Positions 16,123-23,837 of a stretch of 64,000 bases of DNA are shown one piece after another. This DNA comes from UBA2779 sp965232165. Lineage in GTDB: Bacteria > Spirochaetota > Spirochaetia > DSM-2461. The position numbers and the translations under genes were made by a program. Each line of letters begins with the position of its first letter. Within the stretch, counting starts at the first letter, position 1. The notes beneath the pieces are model-generated. The model was not told the origin of the DNA. It was given only the letters and a program-made list of their open reading frames with translations, and did not search any database. The stretch lies in contig CBDDOY010000002.1 of assembly GCA_965232165.1 (NCBI GenBank), positions 372,001-436,000 of the forward strand. Direction: 5' to 3'.

Positions 16123-17129
16123 GACGGGCAGGGAATTTGTATCATCTTATCCATACTTGGGATAATTTGCTGCTGGCTTTCTATAATGCGCAAAGAAACA
16201 AATCCGCAAAATCGGATGTGCGTTTATTTGCGATTAACCTTGAAGCTAACCTGGAGGCATTGCAGGTGTCATTAATGCGGGAATGTGTTGAAGTCGGCGG
16301 CTATCATTACTTCAAGGTTCATGATCCCAAGGAACGGATGATTTGCGCCGCCTCATTTCCCCAACGTGTTTTACATCATGCAATAATCAGAATCACGGAG
16401 CCGTATTTCGAGAAACAGATGATTTTCGACAATTATGCATGTCTTAAAGGGAAGGGAACTGACAGGGCGCTGATAAGAGCATTTGAGAAAACACGGCAGT
16501 CAAACTGGTTTCTGAAACTGGATATAAGGAAATACTTTGATTCAATAGATCATCAAATTCTTTTCAATAGCCTGCGAAAAATGTTCAAGGATAATAAGCT
16601 GCTAAGTCTATTCCATCGTATCATAAAAACGTATGAAACAAAGCCCGGAAAGGGTCTCCCCATCGGCAATCTTACCAGCCAGTACTTCGCCAATTTTTAT
16701 CTGTCGGGATTCGATCATCTCATAAAGGATGAGCTGGGGGTGAAGAGTTATGTGCGCTATATGGATGATATGTGCCTTTGGGGTAAAAGCAAATTGGAAT
16801 TGGCAGAAACACGTGATATTTTAGCCAAGTATTTGCAGACTGAATTAAAACTGGAGTTAAAACACGCCGTGTTGAATCAATCCGTCAATGGGGTTCCTTT
16901 CCTTGGGCATTTAATAAAGCCGACACATATATATTTGCTTCGTTCTAAACGCACCAGGATAAGAAGAAAAATAGCAATGAACTATAGGAAACTTATGCGG
17001 CTGGATTATTCACAGGAAGAATTTTCCGCACACATGCTGCCTGTTGTTGAACATGCGCATCTTGCCAAAGCGCGAAGATGGATTTATCATATCTGCCAGC
17101 GGTATGATCAAAGGCTCGAACCGTGTTAA
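16119..17129 (+). CDS. DGR reverse transcriptase
   Basis: The 336-residue protein has all RT motifs: LKLDIRKYFDSIDH (metal ligand Asp135), GLPIGNLTSQYFANFYL at about 179-195, YVRYMDD at 211-217, and VPFLGHLIKP as motif 5. The IGxxxSQ form at 182-188, instead of the usual QGxxxSP, is the mark of DGR reverse transcriptases and is linked to low fidelity at template adenines. There is no maturase or endonuclease domain, so it is not a group II intron RT. The last codons and the TAA stop lie inside the template repeat. Likely role: copying the template RNA into mutagenised cDNA that replaces variable repeats. Confidence 0.95.
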   Translation: MRRAGNLYHLIHTWDNLLLAFYNAQRNKSAKSDVRLFAINLEANLEALQVSLMRECVEVGGYHYFKVHDPKERMICAASFPQRVLHHAIIRITEPYFEKQMIFDNYACLKGKGTDRALIRAFEKTRQSNWFLKLDIRKYFDSIDHQILFNSLRKMFKDNKLLSLFHRIIKTYETKPGKGLPIGNLTSQYFANFYLSGFDHLIKDELGVKSYVRYMDDMCLWGKSKLELAETRDILAKYLQTELKLELKHAVLNQSVNGVPFLGHLIKPTHIYLLRSKRTRIRRKIAMNYRKLMRLDYSQEEFSAHMLPVVEHAHLAKARRWIYHICQRYDQRLEPC

Positions 17130-17246
17130 TCGCGGCGGCAGTTGGAACAATAGCGCCAGGAACCTGCGTTCGGCCAACCGCAACAACAATAGCCCGGGCA
17201 ATAGCAACAACAACCTGGGTTTCCGGCTTGTTCGGCGTGAGTTTTG
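17113..17246 (+). repeat. DGR template repeat (TR)
   Basis: 134 bp matching VR2 (19127-19260) with 15 differences and VR1 with more. In the target frame it has 13 AAC/AAT codons in 44, clustered so that adenine mutagenesis changes many residues while the fixed third base (C or T) prevents stop codons. It begins 17 bases before the end of the RT gene and lies 290 bp upstream of the main target gene. Confidence 0.95.
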
Positions 17247-17408
17247 GAAGCAAGGAAGCTTTCAAAACAGATCATATCCAGATTGCCGATAAAATTGTCG
17301 GCAATGGAACAAAGCTGTTTTCCGGGGCTGGTAGAATCCATCAGGAATGGGATTCGAAGGTGCCGGGAAACTATTTTTCACTGAGATGCCCAATATGAAT
17401 TCAGGCTG

Positions 17409-17436
17409 TTGCCGGTCGGAGAATATCTATTATAAT
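17409..17436 (+). promoter_or_regulatory. Sigma-70-like promoter for the target gene
   Basis: TTGCCG (17409-17414), a 16-base spacer and TATAAT (17431-17436) lie about 100 bp before ATG 17537. The target gene can therefore be expressed separately from the HRDC-RT unit. Confidence 0.6.
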
Positions 17437-17536
17437 AATGACGGCGCCTAAGCGGGACTCCGAAAGCGGGTTCCGAAGGGCAGCCTAATCAAGCGCCGTC
17501 AGAACAACTGCGGCACAGATTCCAAGGAGCATCCCC

Positions 17537-19261
17537 ATGAAGAAGATCGTATTCCTGCAGGTTTTAATACTCCTGTCCGTCATTCTTTCGGCCCAGAACA
17601 AGACGGCCCTTGTAATCGGAAACGGGGTTTACAAGAACAGTTTTGCTTCCCTGAGCAACCCCGTTCCCGAAGCGAAGGCCATGGCCTCAGCCCTGGAAGG
17701 CATTGGCTTCGAAGTGATACGGGCCTACAACGTACAGAGTGTGGAGCGGTTTCATGCCCTGCTTGAGATGTTTGAGAATAAGGTGAAGAGCCGAGGCGGG
17801 ATAGCCCTGTTTCACTACGGAGGCCATGGAGTGCAGGTGAACGGGGAGAACTACCTTCTGCCGACCGAGCAGAACATACCGGATGAGCAGCGTGCACGGT
17901 ATCGGGCCGTCCGTGTGGCCGAGGTGTCATCGGCCATGGAATCGGCCCATCCGGATGTGAGCGTCATCATACTGGATGCCTGCCGGGACAATCCCTTCGG
18001 CCGCGGCGGCACGCGGGGCCTTGCCCGAGTGGATGCCCCTCGGAACAGCATTGTCGTCTACGCAGCCGATGCCGGAGAAAGCGCCCAGGATGGCCTGTTC
18101 ACGCCCGCCCTTCTGAGGTACATCGTAAAACCGGATTGGAGCCTTAACCGGGTTCTGATGGAAACCCGTGCGGAGGTCATTCAGCGTTCGAAGAACAGGC
18201 AGCGCCCCGGGGAGTACAGCATGCTGGTGGAGGAAGTATACCTGGCCGGCCGTGCCGGCGCGGCGGCGCCCGAGGCCCCGGACATCGGCTTTGCCGTCAA
18301 GCAGAGCTACGGCTCCCTGGAGGTATCGACCCGCACCGCCGGAGCGCTCTATCTGAACGGCAAGTCCGTTGGGCGGGTGCCCGCCGGGTCCAGCGCCGCC
18401 CTGGACAACATCCCCGTCGGAACGCATGATCTGGAGATGCGCTACGGCGGCCAAACCGAGAGGAAGCGGGTAACCGTGCGCCAGGACCGCTCCGTCAGCG
18501 TGGCCTTTTCCTGGGTGGAACGGCCTGAAGCGCCGGAAAACTTTGTTCGTGTGGAGGGGGGCCGCTTCAGGATGGGCTCGCCTCCAAGCGAATCAGGGCG
18601 GTATAATGACGAAGGCCCACAGCACCAGGTGAGGGTGAGTACGTTTTATATGAGCAGGTACGAGGTGACGCAGAGGGAGTGGAAAGCCGTGATGGGGAGC
18701 AATCCGTCACATTTCAAGGGGGACGACCGGCCGGTGGAGGAGGTGAGCTGGTATGATGCGGTGAAGTACTGTAACAGGCGAAGTGAGAAAGAAGGCCTGA
18801 AACCGGTGTACAGGATAAACGGGAGCAACGTGAGTGCAGACTGGAGCGCAAACGGCTATCGCCTGCCCACGGAGGCCGAATGGGAGTATGCGGCCCGTGG
18901 AGGCAATGCCTCTAAAGGATACCTTTACGCAGGAAGCGATAATGCCGGAGAAGCGGCCTGGTATGGAGATAACAGCGGGGGTGAAACCCAGCCTGTGGGA
19001 AGGAAGGCCCCCAACGAGCTGGGCCTCTATGACATGAGCGGGAACGTGTGGGAGTGGTGCTGGGACTGGTATGGCGGGGATTATTATGAAAGTTCCCCTT
19101 CCAGCGATCCCAGGGGGCCTGCTTCGGGCTCGAACCGTGTTAGGCGCGGCGGCAGTTGGTACCCTAGCGCCAGGTACCTGCGTTCGGCCGACCGCAGCAA
19201 CGGTAGCCCGGGCGGTAGCGGCGACAACCTGGGTTTCCGGCTTGTTCGGCGTGAGTTTTGA
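17537..19261 (+). CDS. Secreted caspase-PEGA-FGE protein, main DGR target
   Basis: The 574-residue protein has a signal peptide (MKKIVFLQVLILLSVILSA), a caspase-like protease domain with His97 (HYGGHG) and Cys149 (ILDACRDNPF), a PEGA domain at about 255-320 (LYLNGKSVGRVPAGS), and an FGE/C-type-lectin-like domain from about 338 to the end (RVEGGRFRMGS, YRLPTEAEWEYAARGG, LYDMSGNVWEWCWDW). The last 45 codons are variable repeat VR2, so the putative ligand-binding face is the part rewritten by the DGR. AAGGAG precedes ATG 17537. The architecture suggests an exported protease whose binding specificity can be diversified; target and localisation beyond export are unknown. A structured hairpin and an IS1182 insertion follow. 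Confidence 0.9.
   Translation: MKKIVFLQVLILLSVILSAQNKTALVIGNGVYKNSFASLSNPVPEAKAMASALEGIGFEVIRAYNVQSVERFHALLEMFENKVKSRGGIALFHYGGHGVQVNGENYLLPTEQNIPDEQRARYRAVRVAEVSSAMESAHPDVSVIILDACRDNPFGRGGTRGLARVDAPRNSIVVYAADAGESAQDGLFTPALLRYIVKPDWSLNRVLMETRAEVIQRSKNRQRPGEYSMLVEEVYLAGRAGAAAPEAPDIGFAVKQSYGSLEVSTRTAGALYLNGKSVGRVPAGSSAALDNIPVGTHDLEMRYGGQTERKRVTVRQDRSVSVAFSWVERPEAPENFVRVEGGRFRMGSPPSESGRYNDEGPQHQVRVSTFYMSRYEVTQREWKAVMGSNPSHFKGDDRPVEEVSWYDAVKYCNRRSEKEGLKPVYRINGSNVSADWSANGYRLPTEAEWEYAARGGNASKGYLYAGSDNAGEAAWYGDNSGGETQPVGRKAPNELGLYDMSGNVWEWCWDWYGGDYYESSPSSDPRGPASGSNRVRRGGSWYPSARYLRSADRSNGSPGGSGDNLGFRLVRREF
19127..19260 (+). repeat. DGR variable repeat VR2
   Basis: 134 bp, ungapped against TR: 14 differences are at template adenines (A to G, T or C) and one at a T. 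Ten of 13 Asn codons are changed. The last 33 bases (CTGGGTTTCC to GAGTTTTG) equal TR exactly, as expected for the initiation-of-homing segment. Confidence 0.93.
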
Positions 19262-19297
19262 AAGCATCCGGCAGCACGACAGCCGGAGAAGGGGGAT

Positions 19298-19366
19298 GCC
19301 GTTCCAGCCGAAACAGCCGAAAAGGCCGAAGGATGAGGCCGAAACGGCTGGAGGGGCTGGAACGGC
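19298..19366. other. Nested stem-loop downstream of VR2
   Basis: A 12-bp outer stem (GCCGTTCCAGCC/GGCTGGAACGGC) encloses CAGCCG/CGGCTG and GGCC/GGCC helices. It begins 38 bp after VR2. Hairpins placed 3' of variable repeats act as target-site elements in the Bordetella phage DGR; the same role here is inferred. Confidence 0.75.
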
Positions 19367-19377
19367 GGGGCAGGTGT

Positions 19378-21075
19378 GGGGCTGTGTCAGAAACAAATTA
19401 CACAGTAAACTGAACACATGAAGTTCCGACCTTACGAAATGAATCAGCAATTGCTACTACCTCCAAGCCTGAGCGAATTGATAGACCAAGACGATCCCGT
19501 CAGAGTTGTCAGCCGGGTTGTTGATCAGCTAGACCGCAGGATACTGTGCAAACCTTTTAAGGGAGAGCGCGGCTATCCACCCTATGATCCGTGTATGATG
19601 ATGAAACTGTTGCTCTACGGCTATACCCAAGGGATATACTCTTGTCGCAAACTGGAGAAAGCGGTTAAAAGAGATATCAACTTTATGTGGATTTGTGCAT
19701 TCCAGCGTCCAGATTTTATTACGATTAATCGATTTCGGGGAAAGTATTTCAAAGAGATTCTGGGAGAAGTTTTTGCCGAAGTCGCTCTGATATTGTTGGA
19801 AGAAGGATACATTAAAGAAGAAGATTATTTTGTCGATGGCACGAAAGTGAAAGCTGATGCGAACAAATTCAAGGTGGTCTGGAAAAAGAACAGTGAGCGA
19901 TACAAGGAACTGGCTCGTCAGAGGGCATCAGAAATAATCAATGAAGCCAACCAACTCAATGATGTAGATATCCCGCTGGAAGCCGACCCTGAAGCACTCA
20001 ATGCTTCGGCAGAGAAGGTTGAAGAGAGTATAGATGAGGATACGGATTCAAGGCCAATCCAGAGGAAAAAGAAGAGTCTAGCCAAAAAATTGAAAGAGGA
20101 ATCATCCAAAATAGCTAAATACGAAAAACAGCAAGAAACATTGGGAGAACGCAACTCATACAGCAAAACAGACGAAGATGCGACTTTTATGAAGATGAAG
20201 AACGATGAAATACTTCCGGCGTATAATTTACAAGTCGGTACCCAGGATGGATTTGTAACTGGAGTAACCGTTCATCAGAATGCCAATGATGGCAAGGTCT
20301 TTCGAGAACATGTAGAGAGGCGGGCTGAACTTGGAATTGCCAATCCACAAAATGTAATAGCCGATGCGGGTTACGGTTATAGAAACAATTATGACTATCT
20401 TGAACATAACGGCATGGAGGCCTACATAAAATATCCTGGATATTGGGCAGAAAATAAAAATTCGACAAAATCCCGGTATAAGCATTTCAAATTCAAAATG
20501 GATGAATCTGGCGAGATTCATTGTCCAGCTGGCTATAAGATGCGGAAAGAAGATGAACTATTACACTTTAATACCAGTGTATATATTTGTGAATTTTGTG
20601 GGATATGTCCTAACAAATTGTACTGTATAGGAAGAGATAAAGATCACAAAAGGCTTGAAGTAAATCGACATTATCGATATCAGCAGAAAAGAGCAAGAAA
20701 ACGGTTGGAAACGAATACAGGCCGGAGATTATATTCTCGCCGAGCTAATGAGGTTGAAAGTGTATTTGGAGACATGAAACATAACCAGAAATTTACACAT
20801 TTTAGCTTGCGAGGGCTGGAGAACGTGCAAGCAGAGTCTTATCTGTATATGCTTGCGTATAACCTGCGTAAGATGGGTACTGTAGGGGAATTAAGGCCCA
20901 TAAATACTCTTGTTTTTAGCTTGTATTCATTTGTTTGCTCATTTATAGCTTGTTTTGGCGGAATTTTTGCCAGGTGGGCGAATTATCGGACCAATACTGA
21001 AAATATTGAAGGATGCGAGAAAATTCAAGTGAAAAGATATATATTCGGTTTTTAAGACGTTTCTGACACAGCCCC
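19378..21075 (+). mobile_element. Complete IS1182-family insertion sequence
   Basis: 1698 bp bounded by inverted repeats GGGGCTGTGTCAGAAAC and GTTTCTGACACAGCCCC, with one intact transposase gene. No clear target duplication is visible. It separates the 3' flank of the DGR target gene from repeat C. Confidence 0.9.
19418..21055 (+). CDS. IS1182-family transposase
   Basis: The 545-residue protein opens with MKFRPYEMNQQLLLPPSLSE and the DUF772 region (KGERGYPPYDPCMMMKLLLY, GIYSCRKLEKAVKRDI). The first DDE aspartate is in YFVDGTKVKADAN, the second in NVIADAGYGYRNN, and the final glutamate is near RRANEVESVFGDMKHN. A cysteine cluster (YICEFCGICPNKLYC) lies before the last block, as usual in the family. 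The protein mediates transposition of its own element. The frame is uninterrupted, so the element may be active. Confidence 0.92.
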   Translation: MKFRPYEMNQQLLLPPSLSELIDQDDPVRVVSRVVDQLDRRILCKPFKGERGYPPYDPCMMMKLLLYGYTQGIYSCRKLEKAVKRDINFMWICAFQRPDFITINRFRGKYFKEILGEVFAEVALILLEEGYIKEEDYFVDGTKVKADANKFKVVWKKNSERYKELARQRASEIINEANQLNDVDIPLEADPEALNASAEKVEESIDEDTDSRPIQRKKKSLAKKLKEESSKIAKYEKQQETLGERNSYSKTDEDATFMKMKNDEILPAYNLQVGTQDGFVTGVTVHQNANDGKVFREHVERRAELGIANPQNVIADAGYGYRNNYDYLEHNGMEAYIKYPGYWAENKNSTKSRYKHFKFKMDESGEIHCPAGYKMRKEDELLHFNTSVYICEFCGICPNKLYCIGRDKDHKRLEVNRHYRYQQKRARKRLETNTGRRLYSRRANEVESVFGDMKHNQKFTHFSLRGLENVQAESYLYMLAYNLRKMGTVGELRPINTLVFSLYSFVCSFIACFGGIFARWANYRTNTENIEGCEKIQVKRYIFGF

Positions 21076-21243
21076 GATTTTTTGGCGGTGCTGTGTCAGA
21101 ACTCGTCTTCGGCCCGCATACGGCGTTGAAAAACCCGCTCAAAATGCTCATGTATACGCTATACACTGCGCTTTTAAGTGGATTTTCCGCCTTGTCTGCG
21201 AACCAAATCCTTCGTCCTGACTTAAGCCCCGATACTCTTGACA
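21076..21243 (+). repeat. 168-bp direct repeat C, right copy
   Basis: Same orientation as 15361-15528. It directly abuts the right end of IS1182 and is followed by half of the terminator stem (GAGCGGTCAAAATATTCG) seen intact at 15327-15360. Confidence 0.85.
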
Positions 21244-21355
21244 GCGTGAGCGGTCAAAATATTCGATTTTTTGGCGAAGTGACGGCCGCCTTTCGGGTGG
21301 TGGTAAATGGGGAAGGAAGCGAATGGCTCTCAGGGTCTCAAATTACCCGATGAGA

Positions 21356-21473
21356 GGCGCAAGGGATTGCAGCGGAAATGCCGCCGGCTGCCCCGGCGAT
21401 TGGCAATGAGCCGGGGATCAGGCAGCCGGATTAAGGCATTGCAGCGGAAAGCCCGACCCGAAGGGTTGCGCCC
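21356..21473 (+). repeat. Palindromic repeat family B, copy 1
   Basis: 118 bp from GGCGCAAGGGATTGCAGCGG to GGGTTGCGCCC. Other copies are at 26227 (reverse), 36785 and 63413, with a shortened one at 29366. Confidence 0.85.
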
Positions 21474-21647
21474 AAATACCGATAATTGAAATTCCCCGCC
21501 ACGGGATAATACTCAACGTTCCTCACCATGCTTGATATTTTCCTTAGAATCTTTATGATGGGCAGAGTCCGGTTCTCTTGGCGCCTTGGCCCGCATGCGG
21601 CGTTGGCAGAAGACCCTTGAATCTCTATGGACGGGTGTAACGGAATT

Positions 21648-23837
21648 ATGAGACGGCATATTTTTCTAATCATCATTGCCGCACTGAGTGCGGTCTTCTT
21701 CCTGTGGTCTCCTTTCGGCCAGGGCCAGGGGGATAATATCTATGCCGAAAATGAGGGGAAGCTCCTTCTCCCGCAGAACAATGTCGCCATCGTGACGCTG
21801 AATCTGGAGGAAGCCGGGCTGTCTTTCACGAGTGCGAAAGACATTCTCGCCCTGCGTGTGCTCCAGCAGGATTTCATAGAGCTTGACGGGGTTACTAAGG
21901 TGGAGTCTATCCTGAGTGCGTCCCGGGTGATATCCAGGGGTGAAGACATACTCGTGGAAAGTGTTATACCGTCCGAGGATGCCGAAATCAGCGACGGCTA
22001 TCTTCAAAATCTAACAGGAGAGATAGGAGACTTCCCGGAGCTTGCCCCCTTCATTAATGATGAGCAGAACACGTGCCTGTTCTATATCTCCTATGCTAAC
22101 CGTACAGCGGCGCAGAATATCTACAGGGGACTCTCTGCCCTTCGCGGGGAATGGATGGATTCCATCCCCTTTGATTTCACAGGCCGGGCGCCCATCATTG
22201 CCGCCACGGAGTCGCTGCTTACTAAGGACATTGCCCTGTTCTTCCCGCTTCTCGCTGTGATTATAGCTATCATTCTCTCTCTATTCCGCAGCTTCAAGGT
22301 CGTTGTTATGTCTCTCGTGCTTATACTGATCACCATGGCGGCATCGTATAGTTTTGTCCGCTTCATCGGTATATCAGATAGCCCGCTATTGCTGCTGATA
22401 CCGGTCTTCGGCCTGGGGCTGCTGAGTGATTATATCATCCACTATTTTTATCACCGTCTGCACGCCGCTGATGAATTCCGTGCTCATTCCGCCCGGGGAA
22501 TTCTCTGGTTCCCATTGAGTCTCACGGCTCTCTCCACCCTGATCGGGTTTCTCTCCTTGAGCCTCATCAATGGGTCCGGGCATGTGCAGTTGAGCGTATT
22601 GATAGCCTTCGCCGTCGTGGTTACCTGGATTGGGGTGTTTTATTGGATGGATTATGGGCGGTATAAGCCGATGGCCAGGCCCCTGCTAAGAAATTTTCAG
22701 CGCTTTCAGGGCCGGTTGTTTATGCGCATAGCCAAGTACCGCTATCTGTTTTTCATCATCATTGCGGCTGCGGCCGCATGGGGAGTGATGGAGTTGAAAA
22801 ACATCTCCATAGAACCCTATCCCATCGAGCAGCTTCCGGAGTCCACTACCATCAAGCGGGCCGACAGAATCATCAATGACAAATTTTTCGGTTCCGTTCC
22901 TTTTTTTATCGAGATTGACAGCGGGGAGAAGAACGGCATGATGAAGAAAGACACCCTGGCTGAGCTGGAAAGGATACATAGGCGGATGGATGAGGGCAGG
23001 GCGGGGTTCTCATATTCAATTCTCACGGTTCTTAAAAGGATGCACTATTATTTCATGGGTGATGAGCAGTCCCTGCTTACCGGCAATGAATATGATGATA
23101 TTTATGATGCCCTTATTGAGCAGTATCTGCTGTATTACTCGTCCGGTGTCGATCCTCTGGAATATGAATCGATGGTAGACAGCTCCTATCGGGTCTTCTC
23201 CATCAGAGGTTTTCTCCATTATCGTGATTACGATGATCTGCATGGTTTCATGGCGCTGCTCGGTGACTTGAGCCGGGATTTCCCCGGGAATTGGAGCTTG
23301 GAGGTTCATGGCATGGCCATGCAGCTTGAGGACGAGCATACCAGGCTGCGGCGAAACTGGCTGTTTTCCTTCCTCGGGGGAGGGCTCCTCATATTCGTTA
23401 CGGTGTGGCTGTTCTACAAGAAGCTCAGCCTGGCCCTGCTGAGTCTTATTCCGGGCTTCATCGGCATGGTCATCTCATTTGGGTTTATTAACCTCGCCGG
23501 TATCAGCATCGATGCCTTTTCCATCATTTTTGTCGCCATTATTACAGGACTGGTCATTGATTACAGCATTCACACCTTAGTTGCACTCAATCGTTTGGGG
23601 GCTGTCAATGATCTTGAGAGCGGATTCGGCGAAATCATAGGTTTCAGCGGCATTCCCATCTTCCTGAGCTTCCTCACTTCGGTGTTGTCGTTTTCCATCT
23701 TATTCCTGTCTTCCTTCAGCGGCGCCAGAAATCTGGGCTTCCTTCTTCTGTTATCCCTTGTTCTATCTTTTATTCTTAGTCTATACTTAATTCCTCTGAT
23801 TATACTTCCAATTCGATTGAGGAGAAACGATGTTTAG
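21648..23837 (+). CDS. MMPL/RND-family transporter
   Basis: About 729 residues with the RND/MMPL plan: one N-terminal membrane helix (MRRHIFLIIIAALSAVFFLW), a periplasmic domain, five to six helices (from IALFFPLLAVIIAIILSLF), a second periplasmic domain and a final helix cluster. Each half has one GL(L)SDY/GLVIDY-type motif (GLLSDYIIHY near 270, GLVIDYSIHT near 645), the proton-relay Asp region of the family. ATG 21648 is preferred over 21627 because it starts directly at a signal-anchor. Together with the next two genes it forms an export unit for lipids or lipoproteins between inner and outer membrane, judged from gene order and domains. The stop overlaps the next gene by 8 bases. Confidence 0.8.
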   Translation: MRRHIFLIIIAALSAVFFLWSPFGQGQGDNIYAENEGKLLLPQNNVAIVTLNLEEAGLSFTSAKDILALRVLQQDFIELDGVTKVESILSASRVISRGEDILVESVIPSEDAEISDGYLQNLTGEIGDFPELAPFINDEQNTCLFYISYANRTAAQNIYRGLSALRGEWMDSIPFDFTGRAPIIAATESLLTKDIALFFPLLAVIIAIILSLFRSFKVVVMSLVLILITMAASYSFVRFIGISDSPLLLLIPVFGLGLLSDYIIHYFYHRLHAADEFRAHSARGILWFPLSLTALSTLIGFLSLSLINGSGHVQLSVLIAFAVVVTWIGVFYWMDYGRYKPMARPLLRNFQRFQGRLFMRIAKYRYLFFIIIAAAAAWGVMELKNISIEPYPIEQLPESTTIKRADRIINDKFFGSVPFFIEIDSGEKNGMMKKDTLAELERIHRRMDEGRAGFSYSILTVLKRMHYYFMGDEQSLLTGNEYDDIYDALIEQYLLYYSSGVDPLEYESMVDSSYRVFSIRGFLHYRDYDDLHGFMALLGDLSRDFPGNWSLEVHGMAMQLEDEHTRLRRNWLFSFLGGGLLIFVTVWLFYKKLSLALLSLIPGFIGMVISFGFINLAGISIDAFSIIFVAIITGLVIDYSIHTLVALNRLGAVNDLESGFGEIIGFSGIPIFLSFLTSVLSFSILFLSSFSGARNLGFLLLLSLVLSFILSLYLIPLIILPIRLRRNDV

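Noticed and set aside
16119..17129. Group II intron reverse transcriptase
   Set aside because: No maturase or HNH domain and no intron RNA structure; the IGNLTSQ motif and the adjacent TR/VR pair identify a DGR.
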